DNA of 30,926 nucleotides from Ophiosphaerella korrae. Taxonomy: Eukaryota > Ascomycota > Dothideomycetes > Pleosporales > Phaeosphaeriaceae. Below are positions 10,971 to 22,719 of the stretch, one piece after another. The notes beneath the pieces are model-generated. The model saw only the letters and a program-made list of their open reading frames with translations. It was not told the origin of the DNA and searched no databases. The stretch spans positions 1-30,926 of the forward strand of contig JALNQF010000431.1 of the NCBI GenBank assembly GCA_028456385.1, written 5' to 3'. Each line of letters starts with the position of its first letter. Position 1 is the first letter of the stretch. The translations under genes were made by a program, and so were the position numbers.

Positions 10971-11345
10971 ATTATACTTTAGAGGGCTTTTTTATACCTA
11001 CTAATACTAAAGTACTCTACTAGGTTATATCTTTATTAGAGCTCTATTTTAAGTATATAGTTAGTATTTTAGGCTTCTCTAAGTAGTTCTAGTAAAAGTT
11101 AAAAGTTGTAAATATACTTTATATAGGGCTTTTTTACACTTATTAATAGTTTTAAGCTTATTTAAGTAGTTCTAGTTAGAGATAAAAGTAGTAATTATAC
11201 TTTAGAGAAGTTTTTTTTATACTTATTAGTAAGCTAAAGTACTTTAATAGGTTACGTCTTTATTAAAGCTCTATTTTTTAGGTATATATAGAGTTAGTAG
11301 TTTAGCTTTTTCTAAGTAGTTCTAGTAAAAGTTAAAAGTAGCTTT
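10971..11345. repeat. Three degenerate tandem units (about 80-150 bp)
   Basis: Units start near 10971, 11112 and 11194 with a common TATACTTTA followed by a G/T run and TTTTTT, and close with CTAAGTAGTTCTAGTAAAAG or a close relative. The middle unit is shortened. In one plus-strand frame the repeats would encode recurring VVLVK-like peptides, but no known protein fits. Confidence 0.6.
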
Positions 11346-12668
11346 ATATTTTATAAATTCTTTTACTAGCTCTTATATAAGTTTATTATAGCTAGTCTAG
11401 TAGACTAAGTAGTACTATTTTATATATTTTCTATACTCTTTAAAACGTATATCTAAGATAGCTTCTACTAAGTATTCTTTATATATACTACTAGTTTCTT
11501 TATTAGTAATAATAATAGAGATTAGCTATAGTAAGTTTTAATCTAGTAAAGGTTTCTAGTTTCTAGGGCGTAAAAGTTTTAGAGAGAAGACTAAGAATAT
11601 ACTTTTACTTAGTATTTCTAAGAGTAGTACTAGCTTATATACTCTACTATTATAGATAACTCTTTTAATAAAGTATAGGCTTACTTATTAGTAGTCTAAT
11701 TTTAGAGTTAAGTAAGTAGTTTTCTAATTAGCTATACTAATATAAGCTTAGTTACTAACTTTATATACTAGTCTACTTTAGTAAAAGGTATTAGCTTAAG
11801 CTACTTACTTTTATTACGCCTAGAGTATTTTTTCCTTAAAGTAGGCTACTAAGTTACTATAAGTATTAAGTAGCTTATTAGCTTATATATATTAGTTATA
11901 TTAGGCTATATTTAGTAAGTCTTTATTATTTTTACTAAGGTATATACTACTATAAGAGTAATACTTTAGATTTATAAGAAATAGAGTTATCTTAATAGAT
12001 ATATAAATAGTATTATTTACTTAAAACTTAGCTACGTATAGCTAGGCTACTTAGTTATCCTACGCGTAGTTAATATATTACCTTAGAAAGATTTCTAAGG
12101 CTTAATTTACTTACTTAGTTTAGCTATTAGTTTCTAAGTAGTAGGTAGTTAAGAGCTTTTACGTAATATAGAGGCGTTTATATATATAGTACTAGAATTA
12201 GCTAATAAAAGTTATCTCTTTATTAGATATAATATTTATTAGAACTCTATAAAGCTTAAAAATAGATATAAAATATTAGGTAGCTTCTTTAGGTTTTAGA
12301 GACTTATAAGAGAAGAAATAGTATCTTTTTATAAAGTAGTAGTAAATTACTAAGATATATTTATAAATCTAGCTAATATTTTTACTAGCTAGTAAGGCTT
12401 AAATATAGTCTACTAAGATATTAGTCTAGAGTATATAAAAAATTAGTATAAGTTAAAAGTAACTAAGTTTACTATCTTATAAGCTCTTTATATAGTAGTA
12501 GATTAAGTATATATTATAAAATTACTTAATAGCTTAGAGTATCTTAAGCTAATAATAGTACTTATATATTAGATATAGTGTACTATAAAGTCTTTATAGC
12601 CTACTAACTAATAGTTATAGTATAAATTAAAGATTTAGTAGCGTAGATAGGTGTTTAGAGAGATATAT

Positions 12669-13110
12669 TATAATAAGTGTACTAAGGTTAACTTTCTAGT
12701 AACTATTAGGGTTATTAGTAGATTAAAAGTTAATAACAAAAGTCTATATTGTAATTAGCAATAACTATAAAAAATAGTTAATTTATATATACAATATTAA
12801 GTATTAGTATTCTTAGTTAGAGATTAAATTACTAATACTATCCTAATAATGTGTATTACTACTAACTATATACCTATATTTCTTAGCTAGCTTTATACTT
12901 TGTGTTTGCTAAGATTATAAATTATAAATCTATTACGTACTTAGCTTTATACTTTGTATTTACTAAGATTATAAATTGTAAATCTATTATATATCTCTAT
13001 TATAGTTAGTTTCTTAATTAAGTTTATTACTCTATAGATTATACGTATTATTATTATCTAAAGTAGAGCTAATTAGCTTAAGTTAGTTTTCTCTTGTTAT
13101 AACTATAACA
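12669..13110 (-). repeat. Gypsy copy 2, 3' LTR (54-bp-unit type)
   Basis: 442 bp, starting TATAATAAG and ending CTATAACA, with two 54-bp-type units carrying TTTGCTAAGATT or TTTACTAAGATT cores. The left ~200 bp resemble 19502-19710 more than they resemble the copy 1 LTR. The purine tract of the element (sense strand) lies just right of it at 13111-13130. Confidence 0.9.
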
Positions 13111-13189
13111 CTATTCTCTTCTTTAGGTAAGTTCTTGTTTTCCTATCCTAGGCCTAAGGTTATTAGTCTAGTTTCTTTGTTTATTTCTA

Positions 13190-14060
13190 GTTCCTTATTA
13201 TTCTCTATATCTTCTTATTCTAATCGTAATAAACTTCTTCTTATTACTTACGTTACTCGTAATAGAGTTAAAATATTTCCTTGCGCCTATTATACTTAAT
13301 TAAAGCTTACTTGTCTTATATCTTTAAAAGATAGTAAGTATTATAACAAGTATATTCTTACTAGTATTTAATATAAATATACTCTTTCTAGTATTTCTCT
13401 TATAGAGTGTAAGTATTCGATTTCTATATAGTCTCTTCTTGCTAAATTATATAGGGCGAGCTATTAACTAGGCTTAAGAGATACTATTATTATAGCTTAT
13501 AGTAGCTAAAGCTAAGTATAAGCTAACTCTTTATAAGCTAGTAAATCTTTATTCTTATATTAAGCGTTTTTATAAAATAAAGCCTTATAATAACGCTAAA
13601 TTATCTAAATAGTCTTGTACTTTAGAGGCTAAGATAGACCTTAAGGATACTATTATAAAGATAGTATACTACTAAGCTAATCCTAATAAAAAGGGGCTAA
13701 TAGCTAGTTAAGCTATTATAGTAGTATATAATATATATACTAGTTATTATTACTTAAAGTTCTTCGAACTTGCTTAGGGTTATACTAAGTTATATATAGT
13801 AGAATATACTAGCTAATAGAGCTAGTACGCGCTAGTTACTTAGCCTAGTAGAGCTTGTCGATAGCGCTAAGCATACCCTAATAGCTTTTTACCCTAGACC
13901 TCTTATAACTATAGAGGCTACTCTAGCTCCTATTATATTAGATATTCCTAGTATCTCTCTATTTGTTGTTAATAGTACTAGTTTTTTTAGTTCGCTACTA
14001 GGCGTTCTAGAGGATTTTAATTTTAGAACTCCTCTAGTTTCTTAGAGTAGTTAAGATTAT
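13190..14060 (+). pseudogene. Antisense Zn2Cys6-like/coiled-coil frame, Gypsy copy 2, with insertion
   Basis: Counterpart of 3500-4110. The cysteine block is at 13282-13374; here Cys 1 (TGC) and Cys 3 (TGT) are intact, which supports reading the Tyr codons of copy 1 as former Cys. The coiled-coil frame follows from about 13455 with the same one-base phase change. It is interrupted at 13653 by the 254-bp LTR-like insertion and resumes at 13913. No start codon can be assigned. Confidence 0.5.
13654..13907. mobile_element. 254-bp solo-LTR-like insertion
   Basis: Absent from the matching place in copies at 3970, 20780 and 29570. Flanked by the 5-bp duplication ACTAT (13649-13653 and 13908-13912). 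Its ends, TATAAAG and CTCTTATA, would be TG...CA before RIP. It contains a TATA-rich stretch near 13726-13740 and a GTTCTTCGAACTT palindrome near 13759. The sequence is unlike the Gypsy LTRs here. The features fit a solo LTR of another retrotransposon, or a small non-autonomous element. Confidence 0.75.
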
Positions 14061-17000
14061 CCTCTAGTTCCTATGTTTTTTCCTATAGTTATCCTTTTTC
14101 GTTTATACCTATCTATTCTATTAAGTAGTAGTTTCTCCTATTATAGAACTAGTATTATAGGATTTTCTTAACTTCTTATTCTTTTTATTCTCTATACGTA
14201 TCTACTTTATATACTAGTAGTTCTACGTTCTATAGTACTATCTCTAGTAGCGCTACGTAGAAGGTTAGGTATATCCTTATTTTACTTAGTAGCTTTAGTT
14301 TAAATATAACTAGTATAACTTTCTTCTTAATTTTATATAGTCCTATTTTAACGTAATCTAATTTTAAACTTAGTTATTTGCTTTTAATATTCCTTTATAC
14401 TAACTATACTTTTTCTCCATCTCTAAATTAGGGTCCTTCTTAATATTTTCTATTATAGTATTTTACTATTTAATTATATAAGAACTCTACGTCCTATCTT
14501 AGTTAATTATATATATCTCTAAGTCTATTAGTAAGGTTTTCTCCTCTTAAGAACTAAGATACTTCCTATCTTAGTATTTAATATACGCTAAAGTTAAATC
14601 TATAGTTTATAAAAAAAAGTAATACTCTTATTACTATATTCTTTACGCTATTATATACTAATTGTGCTATAAGTAGTAGTTGTACCTAATTATTCTAGTT
14701 ATAGTTAAGGTAGTATCTTAAGTACTATTCTACTATCTAATTTATTTATTCTAATTATCTATCTATTTATAAGTAGTATACTATAAATATTACGTATTTA
14801 ACTCCTAGCTACGCTATTATTATTCTCTATAGTTTTAATATAAACCTTATATCTCTATCTATAATTATCTTGTCTAGTAGTCTATATTAACTAATTATAG
14901 TTTCTAGAATCTAGTATATAGTAACTTCTATCCTACTTTTTTCTTTATATAGTTTAAAGTATAAATACTTTATAAGCTTATCTACTATTATTAGGATTCT
15001 ATTATATTTAACCCCTAATATTAGATATTTAGACTTAAGTAACTTTGTAATAAAGTCTATTATAATAACTCCTTATAGTTATTTTAGTACTTTAACTAGT
15101 TATAGTATTCTATATAGTACGTATCTACTATACTTATTTCTATAATATTCTATATAGTCTTGTAGTACTTCTATTACTAACTATCTTACTCTTAAGATAT
15201 AGTAGTTTTATAGTAGTCTATCTAAGGTTTTATTAATTCCTTAGTATCTATATACTAGTAATTTATAGAATTATTATATAAATTCTCTTTAGATCTTCTT
15301 TAGAATATATATCCTTCTATAGGCTTATATAAATCTTTCTTAGATTTCTAGTTTTTCTATTTCTTTAGATACTTCTTACGTTGTTTTCTAAATTTATTTA
15401 TCTAGCTTACTACTCTTTCTTTTAAGTATTATAGCTATTTTAAGTATATTTAAAACTAGGTATCTTTCTTTATTCTTAACTAGAACTATACTAGTAGCGT
15501 TTACTTCTTCTTATAGGTCTAGTCTTCTACTAAGGGTGTCTATAAATTAGTTATCTTTCTCTTTTATATATATAATTTCTAGGTTAAATATTAATAAGAA
15601 TTCTTACTATCTTATATAGTATTATAATAATTCTTTATTTAGTATAAATTTTATAAGGTTCTTATAGTCTATATAAACTATTATTTAGTACTTTACTCTT
15701 TATAAGTATACTCTCTATTATTTAAATACTTTATAGATTACTAGTATCTCTTTATTATAGATTAGGTAGTTAAGCTCTACTAGCTTTATTTTCTTAGAGA
15801 AGTATTTAACTAAGTATTCTTATTTAGTCTTTAGGTCTTCCTATATTAGTACTATTCTATAGACTAAGTTAGATATATCTATTTTTACTATTACTAGTAA
15901 GTCTAGGTTATATATTCTAATAACTAGGTTTTCTATAAACTTTCTTTTAATCTTATTAAATACTTTATTGTATTCTTTTATCTATTTAAATAGCGTATCT
16001 TTCTTTATAAGTTTTATTATAGGTTTTATATCTTTAGACTATCTTACTATTAACTTTCTATAAAAATTTACTAACCTATAAAATTATTATACTTCTTTTA
16101 GGTTTTTTAGTGTTAGCTATTTGTTAATTAACTTAATCTTTTCTAGATTAATTTTAATCTTTCCTAGTTCTATAATAAATCTAAGGAAATCTATTTCTTT
16201 TATATAGAACTTGTATTTTCTTATTTTAAGAAATAGCTTATTTTCTACTAGTTTCTCTAATACCTTATATATATATTGTACGTGTTTATCTTCTATTTCT
16301 AAGAATATAAACATATTGTCTAGGTATATAAATATAAATATATCTAAGTACTCTCTTAGTACTATATTAATTCTTTCTTAGAAGGCTACTAGTACGTTTA
16401 TTAATCTAAAAGGTATAACTAAGTATTTATATAGTCTATATTATATTCTAAACGCTATTTTCTATTTATTACTCTTTTTAATTCTAATCTAGTAGTAAGT
16501 GTTTTAGATATCTAGTTTTATAAAGATCTTTACTTTCTATAGTTTATCTTGTATTTTGTTTATTTATAGTAAGGGGTATTAGTTCTTATTTATAATTGCG
16601 TTAGTTTTTTTAAAATCTACGTAAAGTCTTTTATTACTTATCTTTTTCTTATCTATAAATATAAGTCTATATACTACTAAGGATTTAGATTCTTGTATCT
16701 ATCTTTTTCTTATTGCGTTTTTAATAAATACTTGTTTAATCTTAGATTCTTCTTCTATTTTTCTATAAACTAGGCTCTATCTTACGTTTTTATCTTTTTC
16801 TAGGTCTATCGCTAAGTCTTATAGCTAATATTCTAGAAGATAGTCTTTAGGTTCTATAAGCTATTTTTCTTATTTCTTGTATTTTTTAAAGAATTCTCCT
16901 TTATAGGTGCTTATGTTAGCCTTTAATATATCTATCTTATAGTAGTTAATTTTTCCTATTCTTTAATTAATATATAGGTTAGTTATTTATAACTATAGTA

Positions 17001-19500
17001 TCTCTAATATTATATCTTATTCTTTATTAATTGTTGTTATATCTATAACTATATTCTTAATTATTATCCTTTCTAGTTCTAGTGTAGAAAGAACTATTTT
17101 AAACTTAATAAGTTCTTAGAATAGTTTTCCTTTAATTATACTTAATTATTAAAGGTATTTCTTTATTATATAACGTATTCCTTATATTTTTATAAACTTC
17201 TTAGATATAAAGTTCTTTGTAGCTCTACTATTAATTATTAATTATACTACTTTCTCTTAGTATATACTTGTCTTTGTAATATATAGGCCTCTTATACCTT
17301 CTAGCTATTCTTACTTAGGTAATTTTATAAATTATCTATTTTTCTAGGGCTATAGGCTTACTTTAAGTTTATATTCTTTGTACTTTAGATATATATTATA
17401 TATATATTTATACTATAGTCCTCCTTAGACGTATTTCTTAGATAATTTTAGTCTAGGCCTTACTACTATATTACCCTCTTTTAGTATTATTTCTTATCCT
17501 TAGATATCTTCTACTAGAATTACTCTTATATAGTTATAGCCTCTTCTTCTTATAAGCTATATACTATTATTTACTTTAGAGTTCCTATATATAATATAAT
17601 TCTTATCTAGGTATAATATCTATAATACTTTAAAATATACTAGATATTTTAGGTCTATTATTTTATTATCTCCTTCCTAGTATTTGTTTTTTCTAGGTGT
17701 TTCTATTATTAGAATATAGTATACTACTAGTACTCTTAGTATATAGGCTTTATTAATCTATTACGTTTTTTTTATAAAGAATTACTATTCTCTTTATATA
17801 GGTATTCTTCTTACTATAACTATATATTATTTTATCTATTCTTAAAATAGTATAAACTTTATTTCTTTTAGATTACGCTCTTTCTAGTCTTTATACGCTT
17901 CCTTTATACTTATAACTAGTAAGTATTTCTAAATAAACTTCTATTTTTTATTTTATCTTTTTATATCTATTATTATATAGCTATTATAGCTATATATTAT
18001 AAACTAGGCGTATTCTATACCTTTTATACTAACTTATTTCTTACTTTCTTATAGTCCTTTAGAGAAAGCTATAGTAGTCTCTTTATTTTATACTAGTCCT
18101 TTAGCCTAGATTAATAGAGTCTAAGGCTCTTCCCTTTCTAAGTCTTCTACTAGTAAGTCTATTACGTAAGCTATTTCTTCTAGCTATACTTTTATTCTAC
18201 TTTCTTTTATTACTACTACTTTATTTTTCTATAGGAACTATCCTACTCTCTCTTTACTAGATTAATATATATAGTAGTTATCTTTATAATAAAAGGTCTA
18301 ATAGAGTATTATATAATATAGTTTTTTACTTCTAGCTACTTTCTCTTAAGGTTTAGCCTATACTTTTAGTACTTCCTTCTTACCTTTAGTTATTTTTAAC
18401 TAGGCTTCTTTATCTTTCTTATAGTCTTTACTTCTATAATCTTTTATAAAGTGTCTTAGTTTTCTATATTTATAGTATACTATATCTTTCTTTTTTTATA
18501 ATTAGTAATCTTTTATATAGTAGCCTTTCTTACTATAGTTAAAGTATGTAAAGTCTTTATTTTTATTAGTGTTAAGGATTATAGGGTCTCTAATATCCTA
18601 GTTTCTAGGTTAGCTACTATACTTATTTTTCTTCTATTCTCGAAGATTGTTATTAATTTATATTACCTACTATTTTAGAGCTTCTAGTATTATAGGTTTC
18701 TCTATATAGATTATTTTGTATTAGATTTTTATATTTATTCTTTATTTAAATTGTAATATTAAGGCTAATTTATTCTATTCTATATTCTATAATAGTTATT
18801 TAAACTATAATATATATTTAGAAATACTTTTGTTTTATATAAGCCTTTTAAGCTTTTTTTCTACTTATTAAGTAATATCTATATTCCTAAATACTACTCT
18901 TATTCGCCTAGTAAAGTATTTATAACTTCTAAAAATAGCTCTAGTTTTATCTTTTTATATTATTAGAGTATATATTGTATAATCTATCTAGTAAGGTTTA
19001 AACTATCTTATTATATCTTCTTTAAGGTCTATTTTAATATATATTACCTTTTTTTCTTCTATATTAAAGTATAGTACTTATATATCTATCTAGAGTTATA
19101 CTAATACTATAAAAGGTCTTAGTTTCTCTCTTATTCTATTAAATTTTTTAAAGATAGGTATCTTAGGTAGTTTCTTTATTGTACTTATTTCTAGTCTTTA
19201 AGTAATTAGTTCTATCTAGTTCTAACCTTTAATAATAGCTTTAATCTATACTTTATTCTACTTTATATAGTCTTATAGTTCTTTATTCTACGTTTCTAAA
19301 GCGTTAATTACTATCTTTATATCTTCTTTTTCTAAGATTAGATTATTTATATAATTTTTAATTATTTTTTATACTATACTTTCTAATTTATAACTACTTA
19401 TAGGTACTTTAGCTACTTATTTAGTTAAACTTTCTACTATCGTGTTAGCTAGACTATGCGCTACTTACGCTTTGCTTCTCGTAATAACTAAATTAGTAAG
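14026..19500 (-). pseudogene. gag-pol polyprotein of Gypsy copy 2, RIP-killed
   Basis: The same continuous frame as in copy 1, 5,475 bp long and in phase from end to end. It is 15 bp shorter; a small in-frame loss in the lysine-rich stretch near 18555 is visible. The longest piece still free of stops is 16117-16314, which encodes the end of the RT palm and the start of the thumb, including VQYIYKVLEKLVENKLFLKI and FIIELGKIKINLEKIKLINK. The YLDD active site lies just upstream, near 16315-16335, and is changed. The zinc knuckles near 18460-18560 have Cys and His turned to Tyr. Integrase, GPY/F and chromodomain follow towards 14026. Confidence 0.92.
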
Positions 19501-19501
19501 G

Positions 19502-19959
19502 TATAATAGGTGCACTAGGGTTAACTTCCTAATAACCCCTAGGTTATTAGTAGATTACAAGGTAATAACAAAAGCTTTTATTATAATTAGTAATAACTAT
19601 AAATAATAGTTAATTTATGTATACAATATTAAGTATTAGCGTTCTAGGTTAGAGATTAGATTTCTAATACTATCCTAATAATACGTATCTTATTAACTAT
19701 ATACTTATATTAAACTATTTATATAACAATATAGATTACTACTAATCTATTAGTACGTAACTATAGATTACTTTAATCTATTCGTATATTATTATAGATT
19801 ACTCTAATCTATTTACACGTAACTATAGATTACTACTACGTGTCCTAGTTATAAGTAGTCTTCTAATTAAGGTTGTTACCTTGCTCGTCCTATACTTTGT
19901 TAGTACCTAAGTTAGGACTAATTAGTTCTATCTTGATTTCTCTTGTTACGCCTATAACA
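19502..19959 (-). repeat. Gypsy copy 2, 5' LTR (30-bp-unit type)
   Basis: Starts TATAATAGG and ends CCTATAACA. In place of the 54-bp units it has about three units of 31-32 bp from 19733, each with AGATTA, three or four bases, then TAATCT. Its 458 bp do not match the 442-bp partner in this central block. Confidence 0.82.
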
Positions 19960-20109
19960 AGATTACTCTAATCTATTATACGTATTTATAGATTACTCTA
20001 ATCTATTATACGTAGTTATAGATTACTTTAATCTATTATACGTATTTATAAATTACTCTAATCTATTATACGTAGTTATAGATTACTTTAATCTATTATA
20101 TATATTTAT
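19960..20109. repeat. 30-bp minisatellite, five units
   Basis: Units start at 19960, 19990, 20020, 20050 and 20080, and a sixth decays after 20110. Consensus AGATTACTCTAATCT followed by ATTATACGTATTTAT. Each unit has a small palindrome (AGATTA, three bases, TAATCT). The array is related to the 31-bp units at 19733-19826. Confidence 0.9.
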
Positions 20110-20248
20110 AGATTACTTTACGTCTTACGTATTTAAATTGTAGTATACTTTCTAATCTAAGTTATTACTCTACTTATCTTATACTTTATTAGCGTCTAAG
20201 TTAAGATTAATTAGTTCTATCTTAATTTCTCTTGTTACGCCTATAACA
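19960..20248 (-). repeat. Truncated LTR of Gypsy copy 3
   Basis: Contains the 30-bp array and the standard LTR tail ending CCTATAACA, followed directly by CTATTCCCCC, the complement of a purine tract. The tail (20130-20248) aligns with 19840-19959 with many transitions. Confidence 0.75.
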
Positions 20249-20299
20249 CTATTCCCCCTTCTAAGTAGGCCCTTATTTTCTTATCCTAAGGCTAAGGTT

Positions 20300-20940
20300 A
20301 TTAATCTAGTTTCTTTATTAATATTAAGTTCTTTATCTTCTCTTATACCTACTAAGTCTACTCTTTACTATCTTTAATTAGTAGATTAGGTATTACGCTA
20401 TAGTATTATAATATTTCTTTATTCTTATTATAAGTCCTTAAATCCTCTTATAGATTATATTTCTTTAAAATATAGTAAAGCTTATAAGGCGTATATTTAT
20501 ACTAATACTTATTTATCTTATAACTTTACTAGCGTATCTCTAGTAAAGTATAAGGTAATAAGACTTATTTATATATCTATACTTATTTATAATAGAGAGA
20601 GCTATTAACTATACTTAAGATAAACTATCTAAATAGATTATAGAGGCTAAAAAGGAACGTAACTAGATTCTAAGTATATAGGTAGAAAATTATACTTACT
20701 TAGTTTATCTTTATAAGATAAAAACCTTAAATAATAAGAAGTCTATTACGTAAGCTATCTTTATAGAGTCTAAGCTTAATTTTAAAGCTATTATAGAGTC
20801 TACTCTTACTTCTATTATATTAAGTATTCTTATTACCTCTCTATCTAGTAGTAGTAATATTAATTTTCTTAATTTACTATAAAGTAGTCTAGAGAGTTTT
20901 AACTTTAGAACTCTTCTAGTTTCTTAAGGTAGTTAAAGTT
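20300..20940 (+). pseudogene. Antisense coiled-coil frame, Gypsy copy 3
   Basis: The most diverged copy. The frame has Tyr pairs where the CX2C clusters fall (about 20422-20510), with spacings slightly different from copies 1 and 2. The coiled coil from about 20600 still reads as a Glu/Lys-rich stretch including IIEAKKERN. Conservation of this frame despite divergence of the DNA hints that it was once selected. Confidence 0.4.
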
Positions 20941-22277
20941 ATCTTCTAGTTCCTATATTTCTTCCTATAGTTACCTTTTTTTATTAGTACCTATTTATTT
21001 TACTAAGTAGTAGTTCCTTCTATTATAGAACTAGTACTATAAGATTTCTTTAACTTCTTATTCTTCTTATTCTCTATATATGTCTACTTCGTACACTAGT
21101 AGTTCTACTTCTTAGAGTACTTTTTCTAGTAGTACTACGTAGAACGTTAAGTATATCCTTATCTTATTTAGTAGCTTTAGCTTAAATATAACTAGTATAA
21201 CTTTTTTCTTAATTTTATATAGTTTTATCTTAACGTAATCTAGTTTAGAACCTAGTTGTTTACTTTTTATATTTTTCCTAACTAACTATACTTTTTCTCT
21301 CTCTCTAAATTAAGGTCCTTCTTAGTATTATTTATTATAGTACTTTACTATTTAATTATATAAGAATTCTACGTCTTATCTTAGTTAATTATATATATCT
21401 ATTAATTTATTTATAAGGTTTTCTCCTCTTAAGGTCTAAGATTCTATATTTCTTAGTATCTAGTAAGTGTTAAGGTTAAATCTATATTTATAAAGAAGAG
21501 TAATACTCTTATTACTATATTCTTTAAACTATTATATACTAGCTATACTATAGGTAGTAACTATACCTAATTATTCTAGTTATAGTTAAGGTAGTATCTT
21601 AAGTATTATTCTACTATCTAATTTATACATTCTAATTATCTATTTATAGGTAATATACTATTAATATTATATACTAAATTCGTATTTATACTATTATTAT
21701 TCTCTATAGTTTTAATATAAATCTTACGTATCTATCTATAATAATCTTATCTAAGATACTATACTAGATAATTATAGTTCCTAGAACCTAGTATATAGTA
21801 ACCTCTATCCTACTTTACTCTTTATATAGTCTAAAGTATAAGTACTTTATAAGTTTATCTACTATTATTAAGATTCTATTATACTTAACTCCTAATATTA
21901 AGTCTTTTAACTTAAGTAACTTTATAATAAAGTCTATTATAATAACTTCTTATAGTTATTCTAGTACTTTAACTAGTTATAGTATTCTATATAGTATGTA
22001 TCTACTATACTTATTTCTATAATATTCTATATAGTCTTATAGTAATTCTATTACTAGTTATCTTACTTTTAGAATATAGTAGTCTTATAGTAGTCTATCT
22101 AGGGTTTTATTAATTCTTTAGTATCTATATACTAGTAGTTTATAAAATTAGTATATAAACTCTATTTATATCTTTCTTAGAATATACGTTCTTCTATAAG
22201 CTTTTATAAGTCCTTCTTAGATTTTAAGCTTTTTTATTTCTTTAGAAGTTTTTTTAGTTTTTCTTTAAATCTATTTA
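20908..22277 (-). pseudogene. pol C-terminal part of Gypsy copy 3 (integrase, chromodomain)
   Basis: Matches the last quarter of gag-pol in copies 1 and 2: from the LEEF end of the chromodomain at 20908 through GPY/F (about 21140-21240) and the integrase core (catalytic block about 21910-21950) to the zinc-binding region, where the next element inserted at 22277. Full of RIP-type stops. Confidence 0.85.
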
Positions 22278-22718
22278 TATTACAGCTATAACAATAGAAG
22301 ACTAATTCGAACTAGTTAGCCTTACTATAGATAACAAAAGCACGTATAACCTATAGGGTAATAAACTTAGCTAAGAAACTAACTACAATAGAGATACGTA
22401 ATAGATTTGTAATTTGCAATCTTAGTAAACACAAAGTATAAAGTTAGGCACGTAATAGATTTGTAATTTGCGATCTTAGTAAACACGAAGTATAAAGCTA
22501 GCTAAGAGACGTAGGTATATAGTTAGTAATAAATACCTATTATTAGGATAGTATTAGTAATTTAATTATTAACTACAAGCGATATTACAAGATAGTTGTA
22601 AAACATCTTCTATTATTTATAGTATATTATAGATTATAATATAAACTTTTGTTATTACCTCTTAATTTACTAATACTCTTTAGGCTATTAGGAGGTCGAC
22701 CCTAGTAAGCCTATTACA
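22278..22718 (+). repeat. Gypsy copy 4, 5' LTR
   Basis: 441 bp, the same length as the LTRs of copy 1 in the opposite orientation. Starts TATTACAGC and ends CCTATTACA. It has two 54-bp tandem units and keeps more C/G than copies 1 and 2, for example CACGAAG in a unit. Confidence 0.93.
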
Positions 22719-22719
22719 C

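Larger units (their letters stand above)
10202..12668. other. Unassigned degenerate repeat region between two transposons
   Basis: No protein could be recognised on either strand. Some plus-strand frames stay open if TAA/TAG are read as Gln, for example around 10780-11350 and 12180-12650, but neither shows a motif I know. The region holds a 12-bp-arm palindrome at 10248-10274 and a set of degenerate tandem repeats at 10971-11345. It is cut on the right by a Gypsy LTR at 12669. RIP-like base use suggests it was once repetitive, so an unidentified transposon remnant is the best guess. Confidence 0.5.
12669..19959 (-). mobile_element. Ty3/Gypsy chromovirus, copy 2, with mismatched LTRs
   Basis: Same family and orientation as copy 1. 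Left LTR 12669-13110, interior 13111-19501, right LTR 19502-19959. The two LTRs agree in their first ~200 bp (left side) and in their last bases, but the central repeat block differs: 54-bp units on the left, about 31-bp AGATTA units on the right. The flanking pentamers (TATAT at left, AGATT at right) do not match, so no target duplication is visible. Recombination with a neighbouring copy is likely. A 254-bp foreign insertion sits at 13654-13907. Confidence 0.88.
19960..22277 (-). mobile_element. Partial Gypsy copy 3: LTR fragment plus 3' part of pol
   Basis: Begins inside an LTR (19960-20248) and continues with the purine tract, antisense frame region, chromodomain, GPY/F and integrase, equivalent to 3430-5450 in copy 1. 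It stops at 22277 because a plus-strand Gypsy copy has inserted in the integrase zinc region; the rest would lie beyond the window. The LTR piece lacks the usual left ~230 bp. Alternatively 19502-20248 is one LTR in which the repeat block and tail were duplicated. Confidence 0.8.

Noticed and set aside
10780..11350. A plus-strand frame with recurring VVLVK-like peptides
   Set aside because: It only stays open if many TAA/TAG are read as Gln, shows no known domain, and the recurrence is explained by the DNA tandem repeats.
16117..16314. 65-residue minus-strand open frame as an independent gene
   Set aside because: It is in phase with, and part of, the gag-pol frame of Gypsy copy 2 (RT palm/thumb). 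Its ATG is internal and not a real start.
12664..19964. Target site duplication for Gypsy copy 2
   Set aside because: The flanking pentamers TATAT and AGATT do not match, even allowing for RIP transitions at every position.
19733..20109. CRISPR-like array
   Set aside because: Repeats follow each other directly with no unique spacers and lie inside retrotransposon LTRs of a fungus.
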